From Albidovulum litorale (GTDB taxonomy: Bacteria > Pseudomonadota > Alphaproteobacteria > Rhodobacterales > Rhodobacteraceae): a DNA stretch of 64,000 bases. Made by a program: the position numbers and the translations under genes. Under the pieces are notes generated by a model. It had not been told where the DNA came from and did no database searches. It worked only from the letters and a program-made list of their open reading frames with translations. The stretch spans positions 62,001 to 126,000 of the forward strand of contig NZ_JAOWKZ010000004.1 in assembly GCF_025751495.1 (NCBI RefSeq), read 5' to 3'. Positions within the stretch are counted from its first letter, which is position 1. Each line of letters opens with the position of its first letter. This document shows positions 7,662-15,023 of this stretch, one piece after another.

Positions 7662-8240
7662 ATGGGGGGAACACCAATAGAACGTGTATCTGACCCCAAC
7701 GCTGAAAACCCACCCGTCATCGCCGCGGCTGCGCTCTTCATCTTTGGCTTCGGCCTTTTCATGCTCTGCCGGCGGAGCGATTTCCTGCCCTGCGTGCCCT
7801 GGATGATCATCGTCGCGCCCATCCTGATCCTGCGATTCAGCCGTGCCCTGTGGTCCTGGCTCGCGGCCTCGATCAACCATGTCTGGGAACGCGGACTTGC
7901 CGTACGTCCAACTGCGATCACGGCGGCCGCGCTTGCCCTCGTGTTCGGCACACCCGGCCTGGCGGTCGAGAACGGCTTCACACATGTCCGGACCACCTAT
8001 GATGGCATCTCGTACGCGGTGGACCCCTAGGGTCGCATCCTCGGCCAGATGAACCGCGGCGTGGGAGAGGCCGACATCATGTGCATCGATGTGCCGACCG
8101 AAGGCGTGCGCACGGTCTACGCCCGCTTCGGCGACTGGCTGGGCTGGCCTTCCGTTATTCTCGTCGGCCTCTTCTCGGTGAGTGCCATAGTCTTCGGGGG
8201 TGGCGCGCCCGGAACGCACTTGCTGGCGGCGAGGAATTGA
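7662..8240 (+). pseudogene. Apolipoprotein N-acyltransferase-like remnant with in-frame amber codon
   Basis: The 3' half reads ENGFTHVRTTYDGISYAVDP, stop (TAG 8028-8030), then GRILGQMNRGVGEADIMCID and VPTEGVRTVYARFGDWLGW in the same frame. This is the C-terminal end of the nitrilase domain plus last membrane helix of Lnt-like proteins (VDP-x-GR ... YARFGDW). The 5' half encodes two hydrophobic segments like the N-terminal helices. The central region with the catalytic Glu-Lys-Cys is absent: only about 190 codons remain of about 500. The gene has therefore lost its middle and gained a nonsense codon. The housekeeping lnt presumably lies elsewhere. Confidence 0.72.
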
Positions 8241-8324
8241 GATGGCTTCAGGGCAGGCGTTCGGCGCAGTTGGGATCCGTCGGGGCGCTTGCCACGGTCG
8301 ATGCTCTGGCCGGATCGCAAATGA

Positions 8325-8338
8325 TTGATATCCATCAA
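8325..8338. promoter_or_regulatory. Perfect FNR/FixK box TTGAT-ATCC-ATCAA
   Basis: This is an exact match to TTGAT-N4-ATCAA. Its centre is 41.5 bp from the A of the sulfurtransferase start codon at 8373, the class II activator distance for a start site exactly at the ATG. No Shine-Dalgarno sequence precedes that ATG. Confidence 0.75.
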
Positions 8339-8372
8339 TGAGACCTGTCACTCCGACGTGCATCCTCCAACT

Positions 8373-9227
8373 ATGGACGGGCTGATATCGACAGACTGGC
8401 TGAACAGGCATCTCAGCGATCCCGATCTCGTGGTGCTCGACTGCACTGTGCACATTGACGAGACGCCGGAAGGGTTTATCAACCGCAGCGGCCTTGACGA
8501 TTACCTCCTTGGCCACATTCCGACGGCCGGATTTGCCGATCTGAAGGGCGACCTCTCGGACCAGTCCAGCCCGATCGAATTTGCGCCACCGAGTCCGGAT
8601 GCGTTCTGCGCCGCGATGGGCAGGCTCGGCGTTGGCGACGCGTCGCGCGTCGTGCTCTACGATTCCATGTTTTCTGCCTGGGCGGCACGGGTGTGGTGGA
8701 TGCTGCGTTGGGTTGGCTTTGATCACGCCGCGATCCTCGATGGTGGCTTAAATGCCTGGAAAGCCGAAGGCCGCTCGATCTCGACGGAACCGGCTATGCA
8801 TCCTCCCCGTGAATTGACGCCGCGTCCAAGGCCGGAGTTGATCGTCGGCGAGGACGAGGTGCGCGCAGCCATTGACAGCCCCGGGGCGCAACTGATCGAC
8901 ACCTTGCCGGCAGAGAGTTATCGCGGAGAGGTCGCCCTCTACGCCGACCGCGCTGGCCACATCCCGTCGGCTATCAACATCTCGGCACTGGACCTGATCG
9001 ACGAAACCGGTCGCTACAAGCCGCTTGTGCAGCTCGCGGCGATGCATGAGCTCGACCGGGACCAGCGGATCATCACCTATTGCGGAGGCGGAATCGCGGC
9101 CTCATCGGAGGCCTTCGCCTTGACGCGCCTCGGCTTCAAGGACGTCGCGGTCTATACGGCCTCGCTGCAGGAATGGGCCGCTAATCCCGCCAATCCGATG
9201 ACGCCGTCGTCGTCTGACTCGATATGA
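8373..9227 (+). CDS. Two-domain sulfurtransferase (rhodanese / 3-mercaptopyruvate type)
   Basis: 284 aa, tandem rhodanese domains. The N-terminal domain (about 5-135) includes RVVLYDSMFSAWAARVWWML and the GG-LNAWKAEG turn. The C-terminal catalytic domain (about 160-275) carries the active-site loop YCGGGIAAS, with Cys as persulfide carrier, and the GEVALYADRAGHIPSAINI segment. The CGGG-type loop favours 3-mercaptopyruvate/thiosulfate chemistry; the donor cannot be fixed. I start at ATG 8373 because homology begins there and an upstream TTG lies inside the FNR box. The stop overlaps the next start (ATGA), indicating translational coupling to the acyl-adenylate ligase. Confidence 0.88.
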   Translation: MDGLISTDWLNRHLSDPDLVVLDCTVHIDETPEGFINRSGLDDYLLGHIPTAGFADLKGDLSDQSSPIEFAPPSPDAFCAAMGRLGVGDASRVVLYDSMFSAWAARVWWMLRWVGFDHAAILDGGLNAWKAEGRSISTEPAMHPPRELTPRPRPELIVGEDEVRAAIDSPGAQLIDTLPAESYRGEVALYADRAGHIPSAINISALDLIDETGRYKPLVQLAAMHELDRDQRIITYCGGGIAASSEAFALTRLGFKDVAVYTASLQEWAANPANPMTPSSSDSI

Positions 9228-10654
9228 CAGGAGCAGGCGCGCCAGCTACCATGCGGATCAGCCTGCTCAAAGCGTTCACCTACGCGGCCGATGGGCTTTG
9301 GACGCATTGGGGCGGGCGCAGACGGATTGAAGCCCGGCAAGTCAGCCGCCTGCGGCGTCTGGTGGAGAGGGCGCGACGCGACTCGCCCCTGTTCGGGAGT
9401 CTCTACGCCGACCTGCCCGCGTCGGACAAGATCGACTTCGCCGATCTGCCAGTCACCCGTAAACCCGATCTTATGGACGGGTTCGATGACTGGCTGACAA
9501 TCCGGTCGCTTTCGCTCGAAAAGGCCCGCGCGCATCTGAGCGATATGGATAATGTCGGCGTGCCGGTCGGCGATGTCGCCGTATTTCAGACCTCGGGAAC
9601 ATCGGGCGAACCCGCGGTCATCGTCCTGTCCCCGGCATTTGTGGAGTACTACTTCGGCATCATGATGGCGCGCTTCGAGCGCTACCACTGGGCGATGATC
9701 CGCGACCTCAGAAACCGCGGCGTGCGGGTGACGATCACCGGTGGAAACGGTCATTTCGCGGGCAATGGGTTTAACAGGCTCGTACAGAACGTGAATCCGC
9801 GACTGGCTAGGGGCCTCGGCCTGACGTTCGTCGAGGCCGAGCAGCCAATCGATCGACTTGTCGAAAAACTGAATGCGATCCCTGACGTCGCGTGGATCGT
9901 CACTTATCCCAGTATGCTGAATATCCTCGTGCAAGAAAAGGAGGCCGGGCGGCTCAGGATCGAACCAGCACTCTTCAGCACGGGGGGCGAAACCCTCACA
10001 AGTGATCTCCAAGCGCGCGCCCTGCGGACCTTTCCCTCTCTCACATACGGCATTGCCGATTTCTACGGCTGCACCGAATGCCTCGCTCTCTCGTTCACCT
10101 GCAGCCAGGGCCGGAAGCATCTGAACGAGGACTGGGTGATCCTCGAAGCGGTCGATGAGGCGATGCAACCCGTTGCCGACGGCACCTTGTCGGACACGGT
10201 CCTGCTGACAGTCCTCGCCAACGAGGTTCAACCGTTCATCCGCTACGATCTTGGCGACTGCGTGCGGTTCCACACTGACACCTGCCCCTGCGGCTCACCG
10301 TTTCGCAGTTTCGATGTGGAAGGGCGACAGGCGACACTCGTGCGGGTCGGCAACGTCTCGCTGTCGCCGCTCGTCTTCGATCTGGAACACGAACAGGCCC
10401 GACGTGTCCAACTGGTACAGACCGGACAGAGAGCCTTCGAGGTGCGTATCCAACTGGTCGAAGGCGTGGCCGAAGGGCCGGTGTTTGACGCCGTCATCGA
10501 GTCGGTGGAACGGGTATTTCACGACAATGGGCTAGGAAATGTGACGATTAACGCGAGCGAAGCTCTCCCCGAATTCACCGCGAGCGGCAAATTCCACGAA
10601 GTCGTTCCTTTGCACGGCGCCGAGCTCCGGTTCTCCAAGCCATCGAATTTCTGA
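9224..10654 (+). CDS. Phenylacetate-CoA ligase / CapK-family acyl-adenylating enzyme
   Basis: 476 aa, AMP-forming ligase of the PaaK/CapK group. The P-loop-like TSGTSGEPAVIV lies near residue 125, the A5-type motif YGIADFYGCTEC near 285, and the acyl-adenylate motif IRYDLGDCVRF near 340. The family Cys-rich element TCPCGSPF follows, then the mobile C-terminal domain. The carboxylic acid substrate cannot be predicted. The start at 9224 overlaps the sulfurtransferase stop; ATG 9251 is an alternative. Coupling to a persulfide carrier raises the possibility that an activated acyl group meets sulfur rather than CoA; that is only an inference. Confidence 0.82.
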   Translation: MTGAGAPATMRISLLKAFTYAADGLWTHWGGRRRIEARQVSRLRRLVERARRDSPLFGSLYADLPASDKIDFADLPVTRKPDLMDGFDDWLTIRSLSLEKARAHLSDMDNVGVPVGDVAVFQTSGTSGEPAVIVLSPAFVEYYFGIMMARFERYHWAMIRDLRNRGVRVTITGGNGHFAGNGFNRLVQNVNPRLARGLGLTFVEAEQPIDRLVEKLNAIPDVAWIVTYPSMLNILVQEKEAGRLRIEPALFSTGGETLTSDLQARALRTFPSLTYGIADFYGCTECLALSFTCSQGRKHLNEDWVILEAVDEAMQPVADGTLSDTVLLTVLANEVQPFIRYDLGDCVRFHTDTCPCGSPFRSFDVEGRQATLVRVGNVSLSPLVFDLEHEQARRVQLVQTGQRAFEVRIQLVEGVAEGPVFDAVIESVERVFHDNGLGNVTINASEALPEFTASGKFHEVVPLHGAELRFSKPSNF

Positions 10655-10796
10655 CAAGTGGTATCTGAGTGTGACGACTACGTATTCTCGTCTCCGGGTT
10701 TCACATATTCGCCGACGTATCGGAGCGGGCGAATGGCGGCCCTGTGTGCAAATCCATGTCCGTCGTCAGAGTTTTCCGGACATCTTGGGCTGTTTA

Positions 10797-10816
10797 GTAA
10801 CGGAGGCTCTGGTTCA
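10797..10816 (+). repeat. Left terminal inverted repeat of the IS3-type element
   Basis: GTAACGGAGGCTCTGGTTCA. It pairs with the reverse complement of 12205-12225 apart from one inserted base and one substitution in the middle. It lies 14 bp outside the transposase stop codon. Confidence 0.8.
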
Positions 10817-10830
10817 GTTTCTGTTCAAGT

Positions 10831-11811
10831 TTAGGCAGCAGCGGCTTGGTTCTGCAACCGTCGTTTTCTGATTGTCTGTGTCTTGATCTCCTCTCTCATC
10901 TTCAGGATCTTCGCACTTCGGCCGTGGTAGACATCGGCCGGCGTCAGGTTGGCCAGGCTCTCGTGGTAGCGATGGTTGTTGTAATGGTCGACGAAGGCGC
11001 CGATCTGCCGCTCGAGATCGCCGGGCAGGAAGTAGTTTTCCAGCAGAACCCGGTTCTTCATGGTCTGGTGCCAGCGCTCGATCTTGCCCTGTGTCTGGGG
11101 ATGGTGCGGCGCACCGCGAACGTGATCCATGCCCTTGTCATCGAGATAGTCAGCCAGGTCGGCGGCGACGTAGGACGAGCCGTTATCGCTGAGCAGCCTT
11201 GGCTTGTGCACGACCATGGCCTGATCGCACCCAGACGCGTCCAACGCCAGGTCCAGCGTGTCGGTTACATCTGCGGCCTTCATCGTCGTGCAGAGCTTCC
11301 AGGCAATGATGTAGCGGCTGTAGTCGTCAAGGATCGTGCTGAGATAGAACCAGCCCCAGCCGATCACCTTTAGATACGTGAAGTCCGTCTGCCAGAGCTC
11401 GTTTGGTCAGCTGGTTTTGTCCCGGAACTCGTCCGCAGCCTTTATCACCACATGGGCTGGCGCAGTGATCAGGTCCTCGGCACTGAGAATGCGATACACC
11501 GAGGATTCCGACACGAAGTAGCGCTTCTCGTCGGTGTATTTGACCGCAAGTTCCCGGGGCGTCAGGTCCTCGTGCTCCAGAGCAAAATCGACAACATCGT
11601 CACGAACCGTGTCCGGGATGCGGTTCCAGACCGATCCGGGCCGGGGAGATCGATCGGCAAGCGCATCGATGCCACCATCGCACCAACGGGCATACCAGTC
11701 GTAGTAGGTGCTGCTGGGGATGCCGAGCATCTTCAGCGTTTGCCGAGTCGGCAGATGCGACGCCTCGACAGTGCGGATGATCTCGAGCTTCTCTGAGGCT
11801 GGGTATCTCAT
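10831..11811 (-). pseudogene. IS3-family transposase orfB with in-frame TGA
   Basis: The two parts are in one frame, separated by a single TGA at 11407-11409. The N-terminal 134 codons encode a HTH segment (TRQTLKMLGIPSSTYYDWYA). After the TGA the frame resumes PNELWQTDFTYLKVIGWGW and continues through the rve/DDE integrase core: D in WQTDFTYLK, D in LLSDNGSSYVAADL and E in QTQGKIERWHQTMKNR, so the DDE triad is intact. A CGA-to-TGA transition in the linker would explain the stop. Without readthrough or reinitiation at ATG 11367, no full OrfAB transposase can be made. Confidence 0.82.
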
Positions 11812-12182
11812 TCGTCGTCCTCCCCATCCCCGATCATGCTTTTTTTGAGCAGACGGTTCTCAAGCGTCAGCTCGGCCACGACCTCCTTCAGGGCCAATGC
11901 TTCAGATCGCAATTCTTTGACCTCAGGCGCTGTCGCCTGACGGGCCGTGTCACCCGCCAGGCGGTTCTTCCCAGCTTCAAGAAACTCCTTCGACCAGGAA
12001 TAATACAGGCTCTCGGCGATGCCCTCGCGGCGACACAGCGCGGCGATACTCTCCTCGCCACGCAAGCCGGCCAGGACGATCCTGATCTTCTCCTCGGCCG
12101 AGTAATGCTTGCGGGTCTTCCGCTTGATGCCCCTGACCAACTTGTCAGCGGCATCCTTCGATGTTCCGGGTTTCTGTTTCAT
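11808..12182 (-). CDS. IS3-family transposase orfA
   Basis: 124 aa DNA-binding subunit. An HTH of the IS3 OrfA type spans about residues 25-70 (YSAEEKIRIVLAGLRGEES ... LCRREGIAESLYYSW), followed by a leucine-zipper-like coiled coil (about 88-118, EVKELRSEALALKEVVAELT) used for OrfA/OrfAB multimers. The reading frame is intact. Its last codons include the A7 slip site that would fuse it to orfB. Confidence 0.87.
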   Translation of the reverse strand: MKQKPGTSKDAADKLVRGIKRKTRKHYSAEEKIRIVLAGLRGEESIAALCRREGIAESLYYSWSKEFLEAGKNRLAGDTARQATAPEVKELRSEALALKEVVAELTLENRLLKKSMIGDGEDDE

Positions 12183-12204
12183 CTGCGCTCCATAATGGCT
12201 TCGA

Positions 12205-12225
12205 TGAACCAGAACCCTCCGTTAC
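12205..12225 (-). repeat. Right terminal inverted repeat of the IS3-type element
   Basis: On the minus strand it reads GTAACGGAGGGTTCTGGTTC plus a final A. It matches the left end with one extra base. The chromosomal sequence resumes with GCAAACCCC, and no duplicate of the left flank is visible. Confidence 0.8.
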
Positions 12226-12246
12226 GCAAACCCCTGAAACTGTCCG

Positions 12247-12810
12247 GTGGGTGCTGACGTCAGACAAAAGGCGAGCGAACAGCTGACCGAAGTTCGCCGG
12301 GCATTGGGCGAGGTCCAGAGCGAGCTGCCGTCGCGCAGGGATATTCTGGAACGCACGATTGTAAGGTCGCAGATCGCCGGAACGGTCATGAACATGCGCG
12401 TCACCACGGTGACTGGCGTGATCGAACCGGGTCAGCCAATTCTGGATATCGTTCCGAACGACGCGGATCTCGTGATCGATGCGAAAATCAGGCCGACAGA
12501 TATTGATGACGTTCAGCCGGGAATGCAGGCGCGTGTGCTGTTGACGGCCTATCGCCAACGGAGCATGCCCCAGATCCATGGCCAGTTGCGCTCGGTCTCG
12601 GCCGATCGGTTTACCGATTCACGCACCGGAGAAGCCTATTTCCTCGCCAAGATCGTTGTCGATCCGGCTGAACTCACAAGTCTGTCGGACGTAAGGCTTA
12701 ACGCCGGAATGCCGGCGGATGTCATGATCCTGACGGGGGACCGGACGTTGTTCGAATACCTCGCGCAGCCACTGAGCGAGTCCCTGTGGAGAAGCTTCCG
12801 GGAGAACTGA
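12247..12810 (+). pseudogene. HlyD-family type I secretion adaptor, 5' truncated
   Basis: About 187 codons remain of a family usually near 430-440. What is left is the end of the coiled-coil hairpin (QLTEVRRALGEVQSELPSRR), the lipoyl-like segment (RTIVRSQIAGTVMNMRV) and the beta-barrel/membrane-proximal domain typical of PrtE/HlyD proteins (VIEPGQPILDIVPNDADLVI; LNAGMPADVMILTG). The N-terminal cytoplasmic tail, membrane helix and first half of the hairpin are missing. A stop codon (12235-12237) precedes the frame, and the IS end lies 21 bp upstream. No partner ABC transporter is in the window. It is almost certainly nonfunctional. Confidence 0.85.
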
Positions 12811-12875
12811 TTCACGCTCTCGGTGTGGCATGCGATCCGCCACCGCCAGCAACGCGTTGAAGACATTCCTCCCGG

Positions 12876-13193
12876 TCACCGCCGGTCGCCGGTATCATGC
12901 CGAGAGCTCTCTTTGCGCGCGAAGGGTTCGACATAGAGTTTCGAAGCAGCTTCCCCGATGGCCGAAGAAATCGCGATTACTCCGGTTGCCAGTGCGACGG
13001 GAACCAGAACCAGCCTCGCCGCCCAGACGCGTGCCCGGCTGTTCTGCGTTCCGGCAAAGGTACCTTCCGCCTCCGAAAGGTGCATCTTTTCGGCCCGCTG
13101 GCGCATGCGTTCGTCACGCGCACCGCGCGATACCGGCTTTTGTGTGCCACCAAATGTGAGCGTGCTATAGAGATCACCGTAAACCTTGTGCAT
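12876..13193 (-). CDS. Small single-pass membrane protein, unknown
   Basis: 105 aa. A polar, charged N-terminal two-thirds (MHKVYGDLYSTLTFGGTQK...) is followed by one hydrophobic helix (about residues 68-90, LVLVPVALATGVIAISSAIG) and a short tail. The ATG at 13193 has a GGGAGCA site; a longer frame to 13307 has no support. I recognise no family. It lies between the truncated hlyD and the SARP-type regulator, in an accessory-looking stretch. Confidence 0.6.
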   Translation of the reverse strand: MHKVYGDLYSTLTFGGTQKPVSRGARDERMRQRAEKMHLSEAEGTFAGTQNSRARVWAARLVLVPVALATGVIAISSAIGEAASKLYVEPFARKESSRHDTGDRR

Positions 13194-13373
13194 TGTCTTG
13201 CTCCCATGGTTTCGAAAGGGCGGGGCGCTAGCCCGATGGGAACAACAGTAGTCGGCACCCGTCCTTCGACCGTTATTCGGGACCTGAACGCAGGCCTGCT
13301 CACGCATTGCGGTACGTCATTTTGCCGTTAATAATTTCGGCACAGGCGTTATTTCGACCGACGAGGCGCTGAC

Positions 13374-14993
13374 ATGTATCGAATGAACCTCTTCGGCGCG
13401 TTTTCCCTGACCGATCCGGATGGGGTTGATGTTCCTTTGACATCCGCACGGGCCAAGGCGTTGTTGGCATATCTGTCGCAATCGCCGGGCATGCGTCGAA
13501 GCCGCGTAGAGATAATGGCATTGCTCTGGTCGAACCGGGGAGAGGCACAGGCGCGGGCCTCGCTGCGTCAGGTCCTGCATGGGTTGCGAAAGGAACTGGG
13601 CGAGCGGGGTGACGAGATCCTGCGCATCGAGGCGGATTGGGTAGGTCTGGCGCCCGGTAGGGTCGCATTGGGTTCGGCCGACGAAGGCGAATTCCTGTCA
13701 GGTCTTCAGGTGAACGACCCTTCCTTCGACGAATGGCTGCGTGACACGCGGCTGCGCGACGAAGACCATGATGCGCAACCAAAACCACACAACGCAGGCA
13801 CGATGCACGAAAAGCCCGTTGTGGCCGTTCTGCCGTTTGCCAATCTCTCCGAAGATCCGGAACAACAGTATTTCGCCGACGGCATCACCGAAGATATCAT
13901 TACCGAACTGGCGCGGTTCCAATCGCTTTGGGTCATCGGTCGCAGCTCGTCATTCGCATTCGCGGACATGGATCCCGATATCAAGGATGCGGGCCGACAG
14001 CTGGGCGTGGGCTATGTTGTCGAGGGAAGTGTACGCAAGGCGGGAGAACGCTTGCGTGTCACGGCGCAACTGGTCGAAGCGACAAGCGGGATGCGTATCT
14101 GGGCCGAACGCTACGATCGCATGATGGAAGACGTTTTCGCGGTTCAGGATGAAATCGCGGCTGCCGTCGTGACAAAGCTGAGCCTGAGCCTCGACAGCCG
14201 GGAAACGGCACTGGCACGTAACAGACCACACAAGAACCTGAGCGCTTACGATCTGCTTCTTCGGTCGCGTTCGGCGTGGTGGCACGGCAATGACAGCGAA
14301 GCCTATCAACTGGCGGCCAAAGCGGTCGAGGCCGATACAGCATCGGCGGTGGCGCACGCCTATTTCTCGCTGCAGAACGCCTATCAGTTCTACAGCGGCG
14401 CCATGGGTTTGTCTCTGGATGAGATCGGGCGCAAATGCCAGTTTCATGCCGAGGCCGCACTTTCGATAGATGATACCGACCCCATCATTCATGCCTATGT
14501 CGCCATGGGGTTTGCGTTCTCGCCGCTCGGGTTCAGGGAACGCGGCCTGAAACACGCCGAGATCGCTGGAAATCTCAACCCGCATGATTGCGAGATCATG
14601 CTGTTCCATGCGTGGAATCTGGCCTTTGCCGGCCGAACCGAAGAGGCGCTTGCGCTTCTGAAGAAAGCCGGCGCGCTCAACCCATTGGGCGGTTACATGA
14701 TCTCCGCCTGTTACGCCGACACACTTTACATGAATGGTGACTACGCTGCTGCGCTTGACAGTTTCAAAGGCTGGGCAGAGGCGCCGCCGGCTTTCGTTCC
14801 GGTTTTTGCGGCGTCACTGGCTCAGTTGGGCAGGATAGACGAGGCCAAAGCCTGCCTGGCCAAGCTGGAGCGGGAAAAGCCGGAACATTTTAGCCTGGAA
14901 AGCTATGCCAGAGCGCAATGTTTTACCTGTCACAAGGACAATGATCGCGAGAACTGGCGGCGTGGTTTCGAACTTGCCGGGATCAAATTGTGA
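13374..14993 (+). CDS. SARP-like winged-helix regulator with TolB-like and TPR regions
   Basis: 539 aa. Residues 1-95 form an OmpR/SARP-like winged helix (LFGAFSLTDPDG, LTSARAKALLAYLSQSPGM, SRVEIMALLW, RASLRQVLHGLRKEL). Residues about 140-270 are a TolB N-terminal-like/FlgO-type domain (VAVLPFANLSEDPEQQYFAD; RQLGVGYVVEGSVRKAG; IWAERYDR). Residues about 285-500 are TPR-like helical repeats. This architecture recurs in alphaproteobacteria as orphan one-component regulators or next to adenylate cyclases; the ligand is unknown. No membrane segment is visible. It is followed convergently by mdeB after 30 bp. Confidence 0.82.
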   Translation: MYRMNLFGAFSLTDPDGVDVPLTSARAKALLAYLSQSPGMRRSRVEIMALLWSNRGEAQARASLRQVLHGLRKELGERGDEILRIEADWVGLAPGRVALGSADEGEFLSGLQVNDPSFDEWLRDTRLRDEDHDAQPKPHNAGTMHEKPVVAVLPFANLSEDPEQQYFADGITEDIITELARFQSLWVIGRSSSFAFADMDPDIKDAGRQLGVGYVVEGSVRKAGERLRVTAQLVEATSGMRIWAERYDRMMEDVFAVQDEIAAAVVTKLSLSLDSRETALARNRPHKNLSAYDLLLRSRSAWWHGNDSEAYQLAAKAVEADTASAVAHAYFSLQNAYQFYSGAMGLSLDEIGRKCQFHAEAALSIDDTDPIIHAYVAMGFAFSPLGFRERGLKHAEIAGNLNPHDCEIMLFHAWNLAFAGRTEEALALLKKAGALNPLGGYMISACYADTLYMNGDYAAALDSFKGWAEAPPAFVPVFAASLAQLGRIDEAKACLAKLEREKPEHFSLESYARAQCFTCHKDNDRENWRRGFELAGIKL

Positions 14994-15023
14994 ATGAAAG
15001 CTGCGGGTCGGCGGCGGCAATAT

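Larger units (their letters stand above)
10797..12225 (-). mobile_element. IS3-family insertion sequence, transposase interrupted
   Basis: About 1.43 kb element with orfA and orfB on the minus strand, a 4-bp ATGA overlap between them, and imperfect terminal inverted repeats of 20/21 bp. An A7 run on the minus strand (11840-11846) is the likely programmed -1 slip site; after the shift the orfB frame is open without a stop. orfB carries a single in-frame TGA. The flanking bases (TTTA on the left, GCAA on the right) give no target duplication. The right end abuts a 5'-truncated hlyD gene, so a deletion or recombination probably followed insertion. Confidence 0.85.

Noticed and set aside
10793-12229. 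Target-site duplication of the IS element
   Set aside because: The flanks TTTA and GCAA do not match, and shifting the ends by a few bases gives no repeat.
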